Positions 48,442 through 58,856 of a stretch of DNA of 64,000 bases are shown piece by piece. Location: NCBI RefSeq assembly GCF_035967765.1, contig NZ_JAYWIT010000019.1, one strand, 5' to 3'. The translations under genes were made by a program, and so were the position numbers. Below the pieces are notes generated by a model, which was given only the letters and a program-made list of their open reading frames with translations, did no database searches and was not told the origin of the DNA. This DNA is from Conexibacter stalactiti. Lineage in GTDB: Bacteria > Actinomycetota > Thermoleophilia > Solirubrobacterales > Solirubrobacteraceae. Each line of letters begins with the position of its first letter. Positions within the stretch are counted from its first letter, which is position 1.

Positions 48442-51078
48442 ATGACCGCGACCTCGCGCCGCTCGCGGCCGCTCGCATGCGTCCTCGCGACGCTCTGCCT
48501 CGTGCTCGCGACGGCGCTCATCGGCGCTGCCGCGGCGCACGCCGCCGAGCCGTTCGGCTTCGTCGACGGGAGCGTCGGCGTGTCGACCTCGACGACGCAG
48601 GCCGGCGGCCACCCCGATCTGAACGTCAGATTCGCGCTGACCAGCGTGATGGCGAGACACCCGATCATCGACGCGTTGGAGATGCCGCGTCCGCTGGAGA
48701 CCGCGCGCGACGTCGTCGTCGACCTGCCTCCGGGAATCGTCGGCAATCCGGGCGCGATCCCGCGCTGCGCGGCGGCGGACTTCTTCGCCTCCTCGTGCCC
48801 GCCCGAGTCGCAGGTCGGCGTGATTCGAACGAACGTCTTCTTCATACCCGGCAACGAGCCCAACGCGGTCTTCAACGTCGTGCCCTCGCACGGCGCTCCG
48901 GCCGAGTTCGCCTTCATCAAGCTGGGATTGCCGATCCACATGCTCGTCTCGGTCCGCGACGGGGACCACGGCCTCCGCACGACGATCGCCAACCTGCCGA
49001 CGCAGGGAGCGATGTCGTCGGCGGACATGACCCTCTGGGGCGTCCCGGGCGACCCGAGCCACGATGCCGAGCGCCAGACGTCGCTCACCGGCGAGGTCCC
49101 GGTCCGGCCCTTCATGACCAACGCGGCGACGTGCGACGGCCCGACGCGGGCGGAGATCTCGCTGGAGACCTACGACAACCCGGGCAGGACGATCGCGACG
49201 ACCGCGCCGATGGCGCAACTGACCGGCTGCGAGCAGCAGCGCTTCGCGGCGACCGGCTCCGCCCGCCCCGACACGACCAAGGCCGGCGCTCCGGCCGGCT
49301 GGACGGTCGAGCTGGACGTACCGCAGGACCAGACGGTCGACGGGCTGGCGACGCCGCCGGTCAAGGACGTCGTCGTGCGGCTGCCGAGAGGGACGGTCGT
49401 CTCGCCTTCGGCCTCAGACGGGCTGAGAACCTGCCCGGCGGCGGCGATGAAGCTCGCCACCTCCGAGGTGCCGGACTGCCCGGCGGCGTCGAAGATCGGC
49501 AGCGTGCAGATCGACACGCCGCTGCTGGCGAGACCGATGACGGGCTCGGTCTTCCTGCTCGACCAGACGCCGCAGCGGCTGCTGAGAATGGTGCTGGTCG
49601 CCGAGGGCGCGGGCGTGCGGCTGAAGCTCCCCGGCGAGATCGACCTCGATCCCGTCAGCGGTCAGGTCACGGCGACCTTCGCGAACAACCCGCAGCTGCC
49701 GTTCAACCACCTGACGGTGGCGCTGAAGGGCGGCCCGCGCGCGCCGCTCGCCAACCCGCGCGCCTGCGGTCCGGCGAGCACCTCGACGGCGCTGACGCCG
49801 TGGGGCGGCGGCCGGCCGGCCGTCTCGACCGACACCGTCGAGATCGCCTGCGACGGCGCGCCGAGCGGCTTCGCGCCGGCCTTCAGCGCCGGCTCGGCGA
49901 GCACGCAGGCCGGCGCCGCGAGCGCCTTCTCGCTGACCTTCGCGCGCACCGACGGCGACGACCTGTTGAAGGCGATCGACGTGACGATGCCGGCCGGGCT
50001 GATGCCGAGACTGGCCAGCACGCCGCTCTGCGGCGAGGCGCAGGCGGCGGCCGGGAGCTGTGGCGAGGCGTCGCGGATCGGCAGCGCGCAGACGAGCGCC
50101 GGACCGGGCTCGCTGCCGTTCGAGCTGCCGGGCCGCGTCTACGTCACCGGCCCGTACAAGGGGGCGCCGTACGGCCTCTCGATCGTCGTGCCGGCGAAGG
50201 CCGGGCCGTTCGACCTCGGCACCGTCGTCGTGCGCGCCGCGGTCTTCGTCGACCTGCGCACCGCGGCGCTGCGGATCGCCTCCGATCCGCTGCCGACGAT
50301 CCTGCAGGGGATCCCGCTGCAGATCCGCTCGGTGCGCGTCGCGATCGACAAGCCGGGCTTCATGCTCAACCCGACCAGCTGCGCCCCGCGCACCGTCGGC
50401 GCCGCGATCGCCGCGGCCGGCGGCGCCGTCGCGCAGCGCTCCTCGCGCTACCAGGTCGGCGGCTGCCGCTCGCTGGCGTACACGCCGAAGCTGGCGGTGC
50501 GCGTCGGCGCGAGAGGACAGACGCGGGCCGGCAGACGCACGTCGCTCGTCGCGACGCTGACGCAGCCTGCGGCGCAGGCGGCCAACCGCAGCGTGCGGCT
50601 GGCGCTGCCGAAGGTGCTGAACGCGCGCCTCGACGTCGTCGAGAGAGCGTGCACGCAGGCGGCGTACGACGCCGGCACGTGCGGCGCCGCGGCGCGGATC
50701 GGCAGCGCGACGGCGGTCACGCCGCTGCTGCCGAAGTCGCTCAGCGGCCCGGCGTACTTCGTCAGAAACCCGGCGCGCAGACTGCCGGACATCGTCGTGC
50801 AGCTGCGCGGCGACGTCGCGATCGACCTCGTCGGCAGAGTCGTGATCACGCGCGACCTGCGCCTGACGACGACGTTCGACCGGATCCCCGACGTGCCGCT
50901 GTCGCGCTTCCAGCTGACGCTGCCGGCCAGCAGCGGGCCGGTCGGCGTCGTGCGCGACCTCTGCACGAAGGCGGCCCGCCTCGCGAGAGCGCGCCAGGGC
51001 CTGCGGGCGCAGAACGGCAGACTGCTGCGCCGCGCCGACCGCCTCACGATCGCCGGCTGCGCAAAGCAGAAGAAGTAG
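48442..51078 (+). CDS. Large secreted protein with four Cys-containing internal repeats
   Basis: 878 residues from the ATG with AGGAG at 48430-48434. A signal peptide (CVLATLCLVLATALIGAAAAHAAEP) is followed by four copies of a repeat whose core is a Cys pair leading into an Ile/Val-Gly strand: SSCPPESQVGVI, VPDCPAASKIGSVQ, GSCGEASRIGSAQ and GTCGAAARIGSAT. Each core is followed by a Pro-Leu segment and an F/Y-V/L strand. Comparable very large secreted proteins occur repeatedly in Solirubrobacterales as I recall them; no function is assigned. Probably co-transcribed with the propeller gene. Confidence 0.78.
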   Translation: MTATSRRSRPLACVLATLCLVLATALIGAAAAHAAEPFGFVDGSVGVSTSTTQAGGHPDLNVRFALTSVMARHPIIDALEMPRPLETARDVVVDLPPGIVGNPGAIPRCAAADFFASSCPPESQVGVIRTNVFFIPGNEPNAVFNVVPSHGAPAEFAFIKLGLPIHMLVSVRDGDHGLRTTIANLPTQGAMSSADMTLWGVPGDPSHDAERQTSLTGEVPVRPFMTNAATCDGPTRAEISLETYDNPGRTIATTAPMAQLTGCEQQRFAATGSARPDTTKAGAPAGWTVELDVPQDQTVDGLATPPVKDVVVRLPRGTVVSPSASDGLRTCPAAAMKLATSEVPDCPAASKIGSVQIDTPLLARPMTGSVFLLDQTPQRLLRMVLVAEGAGVRLKLPGEIDLDPVSGQVTATFANNPQLPFNHLTVALKGGPRAPLANPRACGPASTSTALTPWGGGRPAVSTDTVEIACDGAPSGFAPAFSAGSASTQAGAASAFSLTFARTDGDDLLKAIDVTMPAGLMPRLASTPLCGEAQAAAGSCGEASRIGSAQTSAGPGSLPFELPGRVYVTGPYKGAPYGLSIVVPAKAGPFDLGTVVVRAAVFVDLRTAALRIASDPLPTILQGIPLQIRSVRVAIDKPGFMLNPTSCAPRTVGAAIAAAGGAVAQRSSRYQVGGCRSLAYTPKLAVRVGARGQTRAGRRTSLVATLTQPAAQAANRSVRLALPKVLNARLDVVERACTQAAYDAGTCGAAARIGSATAVTPLLPKSLSGPAYFVRNPARRLPDIVVQLRGDVAIDLVGRVVITRDLRLTTTFDRIPDVPLSRFQLTLPASSGPVGVVRDLCTKAARLARARQGLRAQNGRLLRRADRLTIAGCAKQKK

Positions 51079-51096
51079 AAGAGAGACGCAAGACCC

Positions 51097-51122
51097 GGGA
51101 GATCGGCGCCAGCCGATCTCCC
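51097..51122 (+). terminator. Terminator of the secreted-protein operon
   Basis: Perfect 11-bp stem GGGAGATCGGC / GCCGATCTCCC with loop GCCA, 18 nt after the stop. Confidence 0.8.
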
Positions 51123-51130
51123 AAGTGCGA

Positions 51131-51155
51131 GGCTGGGGGCGAGCGGCCCCCAGCC
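51131..51155 (-). terminator. Terminator of ettA (minus strand)
   Basis: Perfect 10-bp stem GGCTGGGGGC / GCCCCCAGCC with loop GAGCG, 8 nt beyond the ettA stop. Together with the previous hairpin it separates convergent genes. Confidence 0.75.
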
Positions 51156-51163
51156 GATCGCCT

Positions 51164-52819
<1,656 letters not shown>

Positions 52820-52879
52820 GGGAACGGAGGATAGAGAAGACGACCGGGGCGGCCTCCGCGTCGCTAGCCTTGGTTCTTC

Positions 52880-54133
52880 ATGGCCGCAGTCTTCGACATC
52901 GAGCAGGCGATCCTGCTGCTCGAGCTTGATCCGCCGTTCGACAAGCGAACGGTGCAGTTGGCACGCCGCAGAATGGCGAAGGTCTGGCACCCGGACATCG
53001 CACCGCCGGGCCGCCAGCACGAGCATCAGCGCCACCTTCAGGCGATCAACGAGGCCGCCGACCAGCTCGAGCAGCTGGCCGAGACCTCGCGCGGCGGAAA
53101 GGTCTCCGCCAACGCCGTCAAGGTCTCCGCCGCGGCGGCACGCAGAGCGCGCGCGGAGGAGGGCCGGCGCGCCTACGAGGAGGCGCAGGCGCGCGCCGCC
53201 GCCGACAGAGATCGCGCCGAGAACGACCCGTTCGGCTCGCAGGCGCCGGCCCACTCGGTCGTCCACCGCTACGCGCGCTGCCTCTCCTACCCGGAGTGGG
53301 GCGTCGGCTCGGTCACCGGCATCTACTTCTCCGGCGACGGCGACGACGTGCAGCAGTGGGCGCGCGTCAAGTTCCAGATCGGGGTCCGCACGATCCCGGC
53401 CGGCTCGCTGCAGTTCGTCGACTTCTCCAGACCGGACCCGTCGGCCGACCGCGTCCAGCGCTTCATGACCGCCGCCCAGCACGCGCTCGCCGAGGGCGAT
53501 CCCGAGCTGGCCGCCAGACGGCTCGTCTACGCGCGCGACGCCGATCCGCGCAACCCGGTCGTGCTGCGCCAGCTGACCGTCGCCTTCTGGCAGTCGGGCA
53601 ACCTGCCGGCGGCCGCGCGCACCGTGCGCGACTGGATCCGCGCCGAGGGCGAGCGGCCGGCGCCGCACCGCTTCGCCGCCCGCATCTACGAGGACATGCG
53701 CGCCTACGACCTGGCGCGCGACGCGGCCGTGCGCGAGACGGAGGCGGCGCCGTCTGACTCCTCCGCCTGGGAGCGGCTCGGCCGCCTGCGGCTGCGGCTC
53801 GGCGACCGCGACGGCGCGCGCGCCGCGCTCGAGCGCGCCTCGGAGCTGATGCCGACGCTCGAAGGACTGCTCGACCTGGCGCTCGTCCACCAGCTCAGCG
53901 GCGAGATCGGCGCCGAGGTGACCGCCTGCGAGGCGGCGACGATGCTGGCGCCCGAGTCGCCGCAGGCGTGGTCGCGCTACGCCCACGCGCTCGCCCGCAC
54001 CGACCGCGTCAGCGACGCGATCGCCGCCTGCGAGCACGCGATGGACCTCGGCACCGACCCCGAGGTGGCGGCTCTGCTGCTCGCGCTGCGGGAGCGCGTG
54101 CCGCGCACGCTGCCGGCGGAGTCGGCGGCGTGA
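52880..54133 (+). CDS. J-domain-like protein with C-terminal TPR repeats
   Basis: 417 residues. The N-terminus resembles a J-domain: helix II RTVQLARRRMAKVWHPDIAP contains the HPD triad (about residues 36-38), followed by a helix with QAINEAADQLEQL. A charged coiled-coil-like stretch (about 80-115) and a small beta domain (YARCLSYPEWGVGSVTGIYF to FVDFSRPDP, about 132-185) come next. Then several TPR-like repeats (about 190-410, for example AWERLGRLRLRLGDRDGARAALERASEL). HPD suggests DnaK stimulation; TPRs suggest client docking. TAGCCT 9 nt before the ATG suggests a leaderless message. Confidence 0.8.
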   Translation: MAAVFDIEQAILLLELDPPFDKRTVQLARRRMAKVWHPDIAPPGRQHEHQRHLQAINEAADQLEQLAETSRGGKVSANAVKVSAAAARRARAEEGRRAYEEAQARAAADRDRAENDPFGSQAPAHSVVHRYARCLSYPEWGVGSVTGIYFSGDGDDVQQWARVKFQIGVRTIPAGSLQFVDFSRPDPSADRVQRFMTAAQHALAEGDPELAARRLVYARDADPRNPVVLRQLTVAFWQSGNLPAAARTVRDWIRAEGERPAPHRFAARIYEDMRAYDLARDAAVRETEAAPSDSSAWERLGRLRLRLGDRDGARAALERASELMPTLEGLLDLALVHQLSGEIGAEVTACEAATMLAPESPQAWSRYAHALARTDRVSDAIAACEHAMDLGTDPEVAALLLALRERVPRTLPAESAA

Positions 54134-54219
54134 TGCGCTCGGCCGGACGCGAATCGCTCGCCTCCACTAGACTCCTCCGGGTCGCTTCGGGGTTCCTGCG
54201 TCAGCAGGCTCTCCAGCAT

Positions 54220-54292
54220 GCGGGAGTAGCTCAATTGGTAGAGCACCGGCCTTCTAAGCCGATGGTTGCGGGTTCGAGCCCCGTCTCCCGTG
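54220..54292 (+). tRNA. tRNA-Arg (anticodon UCU)
   Basis: 73-nt cloverleaf. Acceptor GCGGGAG pairs with CTCCCGT (first pair G-U); D arm GCTC/GAGC with loop AATTGGTA; anticodon loop CTTCTAA at 54251-54257, giving TCT at 34-36; T arm GCGGG/CCCGT with loop TTCGAGC; discriminator G; CCA not encoded. Pair 27-43 is a C-A mismatch. Position 20 is T, not the A20 used by E. coli ArgRS as an identity base. It reads AGA/AGG codons, which are frequent in this window, and lies 27 nt before an ArgRS-like gene. Confidence 0.93.
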
Positions 54293-54319
54293 CTTCACTC
54301 CGTCTCGGGGGAGTCGCGG

Positions 54320-56050
54320 ATGCGTGACGAGAAAGCAGCGCCGTTGCGCGCCGACAACCTGCTCGACGCCGTCGAGTCCACGCTCAGCGCCGTCGATGCG
54401 AGCGCCTTCCGCGTCGTCCCGAACCTGAGACAGGAGGACCCGACCGACGTCGGCGCGATCACACGCGACCGCGAGCTGGCGCCGCGGGCGCTGGCGGCGC
54501 TCGCCGCCGATCCCGCCGTCGCGAGCGCCGAGCAGGAGCAGCAGCGCTTCCTGCTGCGGCTGACCGACGCGCGCATCGCCGAGACCGGCGCGGGCCTGGA
54601 GGCCGGCCGCTTCACCGGCATGGAGACCGGCGACCTGCTTGCCGGCGAGCGCGCGATCGTCGACTTCTGCGACCCCAACGCGACGAAGGCGCTGCACGTC
54701 GGCCACCTGCGCAACATCGCGCTCGGGCAGGCGATCACGAGCGCGCTGAGAGCCGCGGGCGCGACCGTCGAGCGCCAGAGCCACATCGGTGACGCCGGCC
54801 GCTCGATGGGCGAGGCGATGGCCGGCTACGAGCGCTACGCCGCGCCCGGCACCCCTGCGGAGGCCGGCCGCAAGAGCGACCAGTTCGTCGGCGATCTCTA
54901 CGCCCGCTACGCGCGTGAGGAGGGCCCCGTCGCCGACGTCGCCGACGAGGACGCGCCGGTCGCGCGCGACCTCGACGAGCGCCACGACCTCGCGCAGCAG
55001 CTGCTGACCGGTGTCGAGCAGGACGACCCGCAGGCGGTCGCGCTGTGGAAGCGCGTGCGCGACTGGGCGGTCGCCGGCCAGAACGAGACGCTCGACCGCC
55101 TCGGCGTCCAGTTCGAGCGGATCCTCTACGACTCCGACCGCACGAAGAAGACCGCCGAGGTCGCCCGCCTCGGGATCGAGCGCGGCGTCTTCGTCAGAGA
55201 GGAGCGGGGGACGGTCGCCTACTACACCGGCGACGACTCCTACCCGGTGATGCCGCTGACGCGCGCCGACGGCTTCCCGACCCACCATCTGCGCGTCGTC
55301 GCGATGTGGCGCGACATGATGATCGACGAGGAGGGGTCGCAGCTGATCCACCTCTCCGGCGACGAGTGGGCCGCCCACGTCGCGCACGTCGAGGAGCTGC
55401 TCGGCAGACTGGAGCCGACGCTGCCGGTGCTGCCCTCACGCCACGTCCTGCACGGGATGGTCGCGACCGAGATCGGCGGCGAGCTGTCGTCGAGCAAGGG
55501 CAACGCGCTGCTCGTCGACGAGCTGCTGGAGGAGCTGGTGGCGCTGCCGGAGCTGACCGCGCTCGTGCGCGAGCAGCCGCTGCTGTCCGCTGAGGACCTG
55601 CTCGCGATCGTCGTGCTCGGCTACTGCCTCGACAAGCCGGTCGTGAAGGGGCTCGTGCTGCCGCCCGCGCAGCGGCTGGTCGATCCCGACCACAACAGCG
55701 CCTTCCGCATCGCGCAGGCGTGGGCGAAGGCGTGGGACCCGGCCAACGACGGCGCCGCCGATCCCGCCCCGGCCGATTCCGACTACCGCCACATCGTCCT
55801 GCAGTCGCAGGTCCATCGCCGCAACCTCGCGGTCGCGCTGGAGGCGTTCGACCTGCTCAAGTACTACCGCTACGTCGCCCACCTGAGCGACTGGTACCTG
55901 GAGCGTGACGCGGACCCGCGCGTCGGCCGCGTGATGCGCGCGATCCTCTCCAGCGGGCTCGGCGCGCTCGGGCTCGTGCGCGCCGGCGGCGACGCGGCAC
56001 GCGCGGAGACGCTGCGCCGCGCCGACGCCGCCACCGCCGCGATCAGCTGA
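54320..56050 (+). CDS. Arginyl-tRNA synthetase-like protein (class I aaRS paralogue)
   Basis: 576 residues. An upstream in-frame ATG falls inside the tRNA, so the ATG at 54320 with GGGGGAG upstream is used. The class I HIGH motif is HVGH (126-129) in VDFCDPNATKALHVGHLRN, closest to the E. coli/eukaryotic ArgRS form rather than the A-N-P-T-G-P-x-H-x-G form of ordinary actinobacterial ArgRS. The KMSKS-equivalent is LSSSKGN (389-395). A DALR-like anticodon-binding helical domain closes the protein (to SSGLGALGLV). It heads an operon with methyltransferases and an ATP-grasp enzyme, so a specialised role is likely, though duty as the cell's ArgRS is not excluded. Confidence 0.85.
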   Translation: MRDEKAAPLRADNLLDAVESTLSAVDASAFRVVPNLRQEDPTDVGAITRDRELAPRALAALAADPAVASAEQEQQRFLLRLTDARIAETGAGLEAGRFTGMETGDLLAGERAIVDFCDPNATKALHVGHLRNIALGQAITSALRAAGATVERQSHIGDAGRSMGEAMAGYERYAAPGTPAEAGRKSDQFVGDLYARYAREEGPVADVADEDAPVARDLDERHDLAQQLLTGVEQDDPQAVALWKRVRDWAVAGQNETLDRLGVQFERILYDSDRTKKTAEVARLGIERGVFVREERGTVAYYTGDDSYPVMPLTRADGFPTHHLRVVAMWRDMMIDEEGSQLIHLSGDEWAAHVAHVEELLGRLEPTLPVLPSRHVLHGMVATEIGGELSSSKGNALLVDELLEELVALPELTALVREQPLLSAEDLLAIVVLGYCLDKPVVKGLVLPPAQRLVDPDHNSAFRIAQAWAKAWDPANDGAADPAPADSDYRHIVLQSQVHRRNLAVALEAFDLLKYYRYVAHLSDWYLERDADPRVGRVMRAILSSGLGALGLVRAGGDAARAETLRRADAATAAIS

Positions 56051-56074
56051 CCACGACTCGACCGAGGCCGACCG

Positions 56075-56824
56075 ATGACCGACCAGACCCCTTCTGACGA
56101 GCACGTCCTCAACGAGGTCGACACCTACGGCCCCGCGTACATGAAGATCGCGGAGCGGCTGGGCGGCTACGACTCGACCAGCGAGGACGCCGCCGCGATG
56201 GTGAGACTGCTCGGCCTCGCGCCCGGCACGACCGTCGTCGACGCCGGCTGCGGCTTCGGCCGCTACTGCGCCGCGCTGCAGGAGCAGGGCATGGAGGCGA
56301 CCGGGATCGACATCTCGCCGGCCGCGATCGCGGAGGCGGAGAAGCGCAGCCCGGGCCCGCGCTACCTCGTCGCCGACCTGACGCAGCCGCTGCCCGCGGG
56401 CGTCGGCCCCTTCGACGTGATCGTCAACCTCTACTCGTCGTTCGGCTACGGCGCGACCGAGGCCGAGGACATGGAGATGCTGCGGGCCTTCCGCCGGCTC
56501 GTGAAGAGCGGCGGCAAGATCGTCATGCAGCTCTCCGACCTCGAGCGCTCGCGCTTCCGCCTCAGAACCGACGAGGGCGTCGTCGTGCGCGACACCAACG
56601 GCGTGATCGAGACGCTCGACGTCGACTTCTCGACGGGCAGACTGCACGTCAGATACGAGCTCGACGGCGACGTCGTCCACTCGCGCATCCGCATGTACGA
56701 GAAGGAGGACCTCCAGCGCATGCTGGAAGAGGTCGGCTTCACCGGCATCTCCCTCCACGGCGACTTCGACGGCGCGCCGAAGCGTCCCGAGGACCGCCTC
56801 GTGATCGTCGGGACCGCGGCATGA
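56075..56824 (+). CDS. SAM-dependent methyltransferase 1 (class I)
   Basis: 249 residues. SAM-binding motif I VVDAGCGFG (54-62), acidic motif II end GIDISPAAI, motif III region FDVIVNLYSSFGYG, and LVKSGGKIVMQLS. The C-terminal 90 residues form a beta-rich cap. It starts 24 nt after the ArgRS-like gene and overlaps methyltransferase 2 by ATGA. The two are clear tandem paralogues sharing the DAGCGFGR, DISPA, NLYSSFGYG and DLTQ segments. The substrate is unknown; N- or O-methylation of the operon product is inferred. Confidence 0.9.
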   Translation: MTDQTPSDEHVLNEVDTYGPAYMKIAERLGGYDSTSEDAAAMVRLLGLAPGTTVVDAGCGFGRYCAALQEQGMEATGIDISPAAIAEAEKRSPGPRYLVADLTQPLPAGVGPFDVIVNLYSSFGYGATEAEDMEMLRAFRRLVKSGGKIVMQLSDLERSRFRLRTDEGVVVRDTNGVIETLDVDFSTGRLHVRYELDGDVVHSRIRMYEKEDLQRMLEEVGFTGISLHGDFDGAPKRPEDRLVIVGTAA

Positions 56825-57555
56825 GCGACGAGGTCGAGAACCTCAACGAGCTGGACGCGTTCGGCGCCGCGTTCATCGCGATGTCGGACAAGCTCGGCCG
56901 CTACGAGGAGACCGAGCGCGAGTGCGAGCAGATCGCCGCGCTGCTGGGCCTGACACCCGGCGCCGCAGTCCTCGACGCCGGCTGCGGCTTCGGCCGCAAC
57001 GCCGGCGTGCTGACGAGACAGGGCTACCCGACGACCGGCGTCGACATCTCGCCGGCGGTGATCGCCGAGGCCGAGAAGCGCAACCCCGGCCCGCGCTACG
57101 TCGTCCACGACCTGACGCAGAAGCTGCCGGCCGAGCTGGGCAGCTTCGACGCGATCGTCAACCTCTACTCCTCCTTCGGCTACGGCAAGACGGTCGCGGA
57201 CGACCAGGCCGTGCTGGAGACCTGGCACGCGGCGCTGAAGCCCGGCGGCAAGCTCGTGATGGAGCTGTCGGACATCGAGCGGACGCTGCACCGCCTCGGC
57301 CCGCTCGGCACCGTCGTCGACCGCGAGGAGAACGGCGTCCACGAGCACCTCTACGTCGATCCCGAGACGAGAGTCCTGCACGTCACCTACACCGCCGAGG
57401 GCAGATCGATCGAGGTCGAGACGCGCTACTTCACCGCCGACGAGCTGCAGGCGATGGTCGAGCAGGCCGGCTTCCGCGACGTCGCCCGCTACGGCGGCTT
57501 CGACGGCAGCCCGAAGACGCCCGACGACCGCCTGATCCTGGTGGCCACAGCATGA
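56821..57555 (+). CDS. SAM-dependent methyltransferase 2 (class I), paralogue of the preceding gene
   Basis: 244 residues. Motif I VLDAGCGFG (50-58), GVDISPAVIAEAEKR, FDAIVNLYSSFGYG and LKPGGKLVMELSDIER mirror methyltransferase 1 at matching positions. The N-terminal helix (NLNELDAFGAAFIAMSDKLGRY) aligns with that of its paralogue too. The cap domain differs more, suggesting a different methyl acceptor or a successive methylation. Translationally coupled at both ends (ATGA before and after). Confidence 0.9.
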   Translation: MSDEVENLNELDAFGAAFIAMSDKLGRYEETERECEQIAALLGLTPGAAVLDAGCGFGRNAGVLTRQGYPTTGVDISPAVIAEAEKRNPGPRYVVHDLTQKLPAELGSFDAIVNLYSSFGYGKTVADDQAVLETWHAALKPGGKLVMELSDIERTLHRLGPLGTVVDREENGVHEHLYVDPETRVLHVTYTAEGRSIEVETRYFTADELQAMVEQAGFRDVARYGGFDGSPKTPDDRLILVATA

Positions 57556-58826
57556 GTGAGAACAGACGCGTCGCGGTCGTCGTCGACGCCTACTCGACCG
57601 GCTCCAGACTGGCGCCGCGCTTCATCGCCGAGGGGCTCGACGTCGTCCACGTCCAGAGCAACCCGAACGAGTCGGCGTTCTACATCGACCGCCTGCGCAC
57701 GCAGGACTTCCTCGAGAACGTCGTCCACCACGGCGACCTGGAGGCGACCGCGGCGGCCGTGGCGAGATACGACCCCGCCTTCGTCGTCGTCGGCTCGGAG
57801 CCGGGCGTGCTGCTGAGCGACGCGCTCAGCGAGCGGCTCGGCCTGCCCTCCAACGGCACCGCCCAGAGCCTCGCCCGCCGCGACAAGTCGGTCATGGCCG
57901 AGGCGGTGCGCGCCGCCGGCCTGCGCGCCGTGCACGAGCTGAAGACCGGCGACGTCGAGCACGCGATCGCGTGGGCGCAGGCGCGCGGCGACTGGCCGGT
58001 CGTCGTCAAGCCGCTCGACTCCGCCGGCACCGACGGCGTCTCGCTGTGCGAGACGCCCGAGGCGATCCGCAGCGCGTTCGAGGCCGTGCTCGGCCGCCCC
58101 AACGCGCTCCAGGGCGCCAACGAGCAGCTGCTGGTGCAGGAGCTGCTGCGCGGCACGCAGCTGTTCTGCGACTCCGTCTCGTGGGACGGCGTCCACCACG
58201 TCTCCGAGGTCTGGCGCGACACGAAGATCCGCATCCAGGGCAACCTCGCCTACGACTTCGAGGAGCTGCTCGCCTACCGCGGGCCGCAGCAGGACCTCGT
58301 CGTGCCGTACGTCAAGGACGTGCTCGACGCGCTCGGGATCAAGTACGGCCCGGCGCACACCGAGGTGATGCTGACGGCCGACGGCCCGGTGCTGGTCGAG
58401 TCCGGCGCGCGCCTGCACGGCTCGATCCGCGATGACGTGATCGACCGCTGCACGCCCTCGCACGTGACGGTGACGGTCGACGCCTACCTGCGCCCCGAGA
58501 CGGTCGCCGAGCGCGCCAAGCGGCCGTACGAGCTGGCCAACGCCTCGCGCTGCGTGATGCTGATCTCGCACCAGGGCGGCAAGGTGATCTCCGACGCCGG
58601 CATGCGCGAGGTCGAGGCGCTGCCCTCCTACGCCGGCTCGATCTCGATGGCGCAGCCGGGCGAGGAGATCACCCCGACGATCGACCTCTTCTCCTGCCCC
58701 GGGATCGTCTACCTCGTCGACCCCGACCGCGACGTGCTCGAGCGCGACTACGACCGCCTGCGCGAGATCGAGCGCACGACGGGGATCTTCGAAGTCGAAC
58801 CGCTGGAGCCCGCGGCCTCCGCCTGA
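57552..58826 (+). CDS. ATP-grasp ligase (carboxylate-amine type)
   Basis: 424 residues. N-terminal pre-ATP-grasp Rossmann domain (VAVVVDAYSTGSRLAPRF, then VVVGSEPGVLLSDALSERLGLPSNG). ATP-grasp core with the ATP lysine in PVVVKPLDSAGTDGVSLC, then LLVQELLRGTQLFCDS, and Mg/ATP residues in HTEVMLTADGPVLVESGARLHG. The architecture is that of BacD/biotin-carboxylase-like ligases that activate a carboxylate as acyl phosphate and join it to an amine, often making dipeptides. Last gene of the ArgRS-like operon, overlapping methyltransferase 2 by ATGA, and followed 30 nt later by a terminator. Confidence 0.9.
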   Translation: MSENRRVAVVVDAYSTGSRLAPRFIAEGLDVVHVQSNPNESAFYIDRLRTQDFLENVVHHGDLEATAAAVARYDPAFVVVGSEPGVLLSDALSERLGLPSNGTAQSLARRDKSVMAEAVRAAGLRAVHELKTGDVEHAIAWAQARGDWPVVVKPLDSAGTDGVSLCETPEAIRSAFEAVLGRPNALQGANEQLLVQELLRGTQLFCDSVSWDGVHHVSEVWRDTKIRIQGNLAYDFEELLAYRGPQQDLVVPYVKDVLDALGIKYGPAHTEVMLTADGPVLVESGARLHGSIRDDVIDRCTPSHVTVTVDAYLRPETVAERAKRPYELANASRCVMLISHQGGKVISDAGMREVEALPSYAGSISMAQPGEEITPTIDLFSCPGIVYLVDPDRDVLERDYDRLREIERTTGIFEVEPLEPAASA

Positions 58827-58856
58827 CGCCGCGCGCGACACACACCCCTGAACGAC

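Noticed and set aside
52820..54037. Upstream extension of the ettA frame to 54037
   Set aside because: Known EttA starts at the SAQYIFQMHR segment; the extension is antisense to the J-domain/TPR gene and low complexity.
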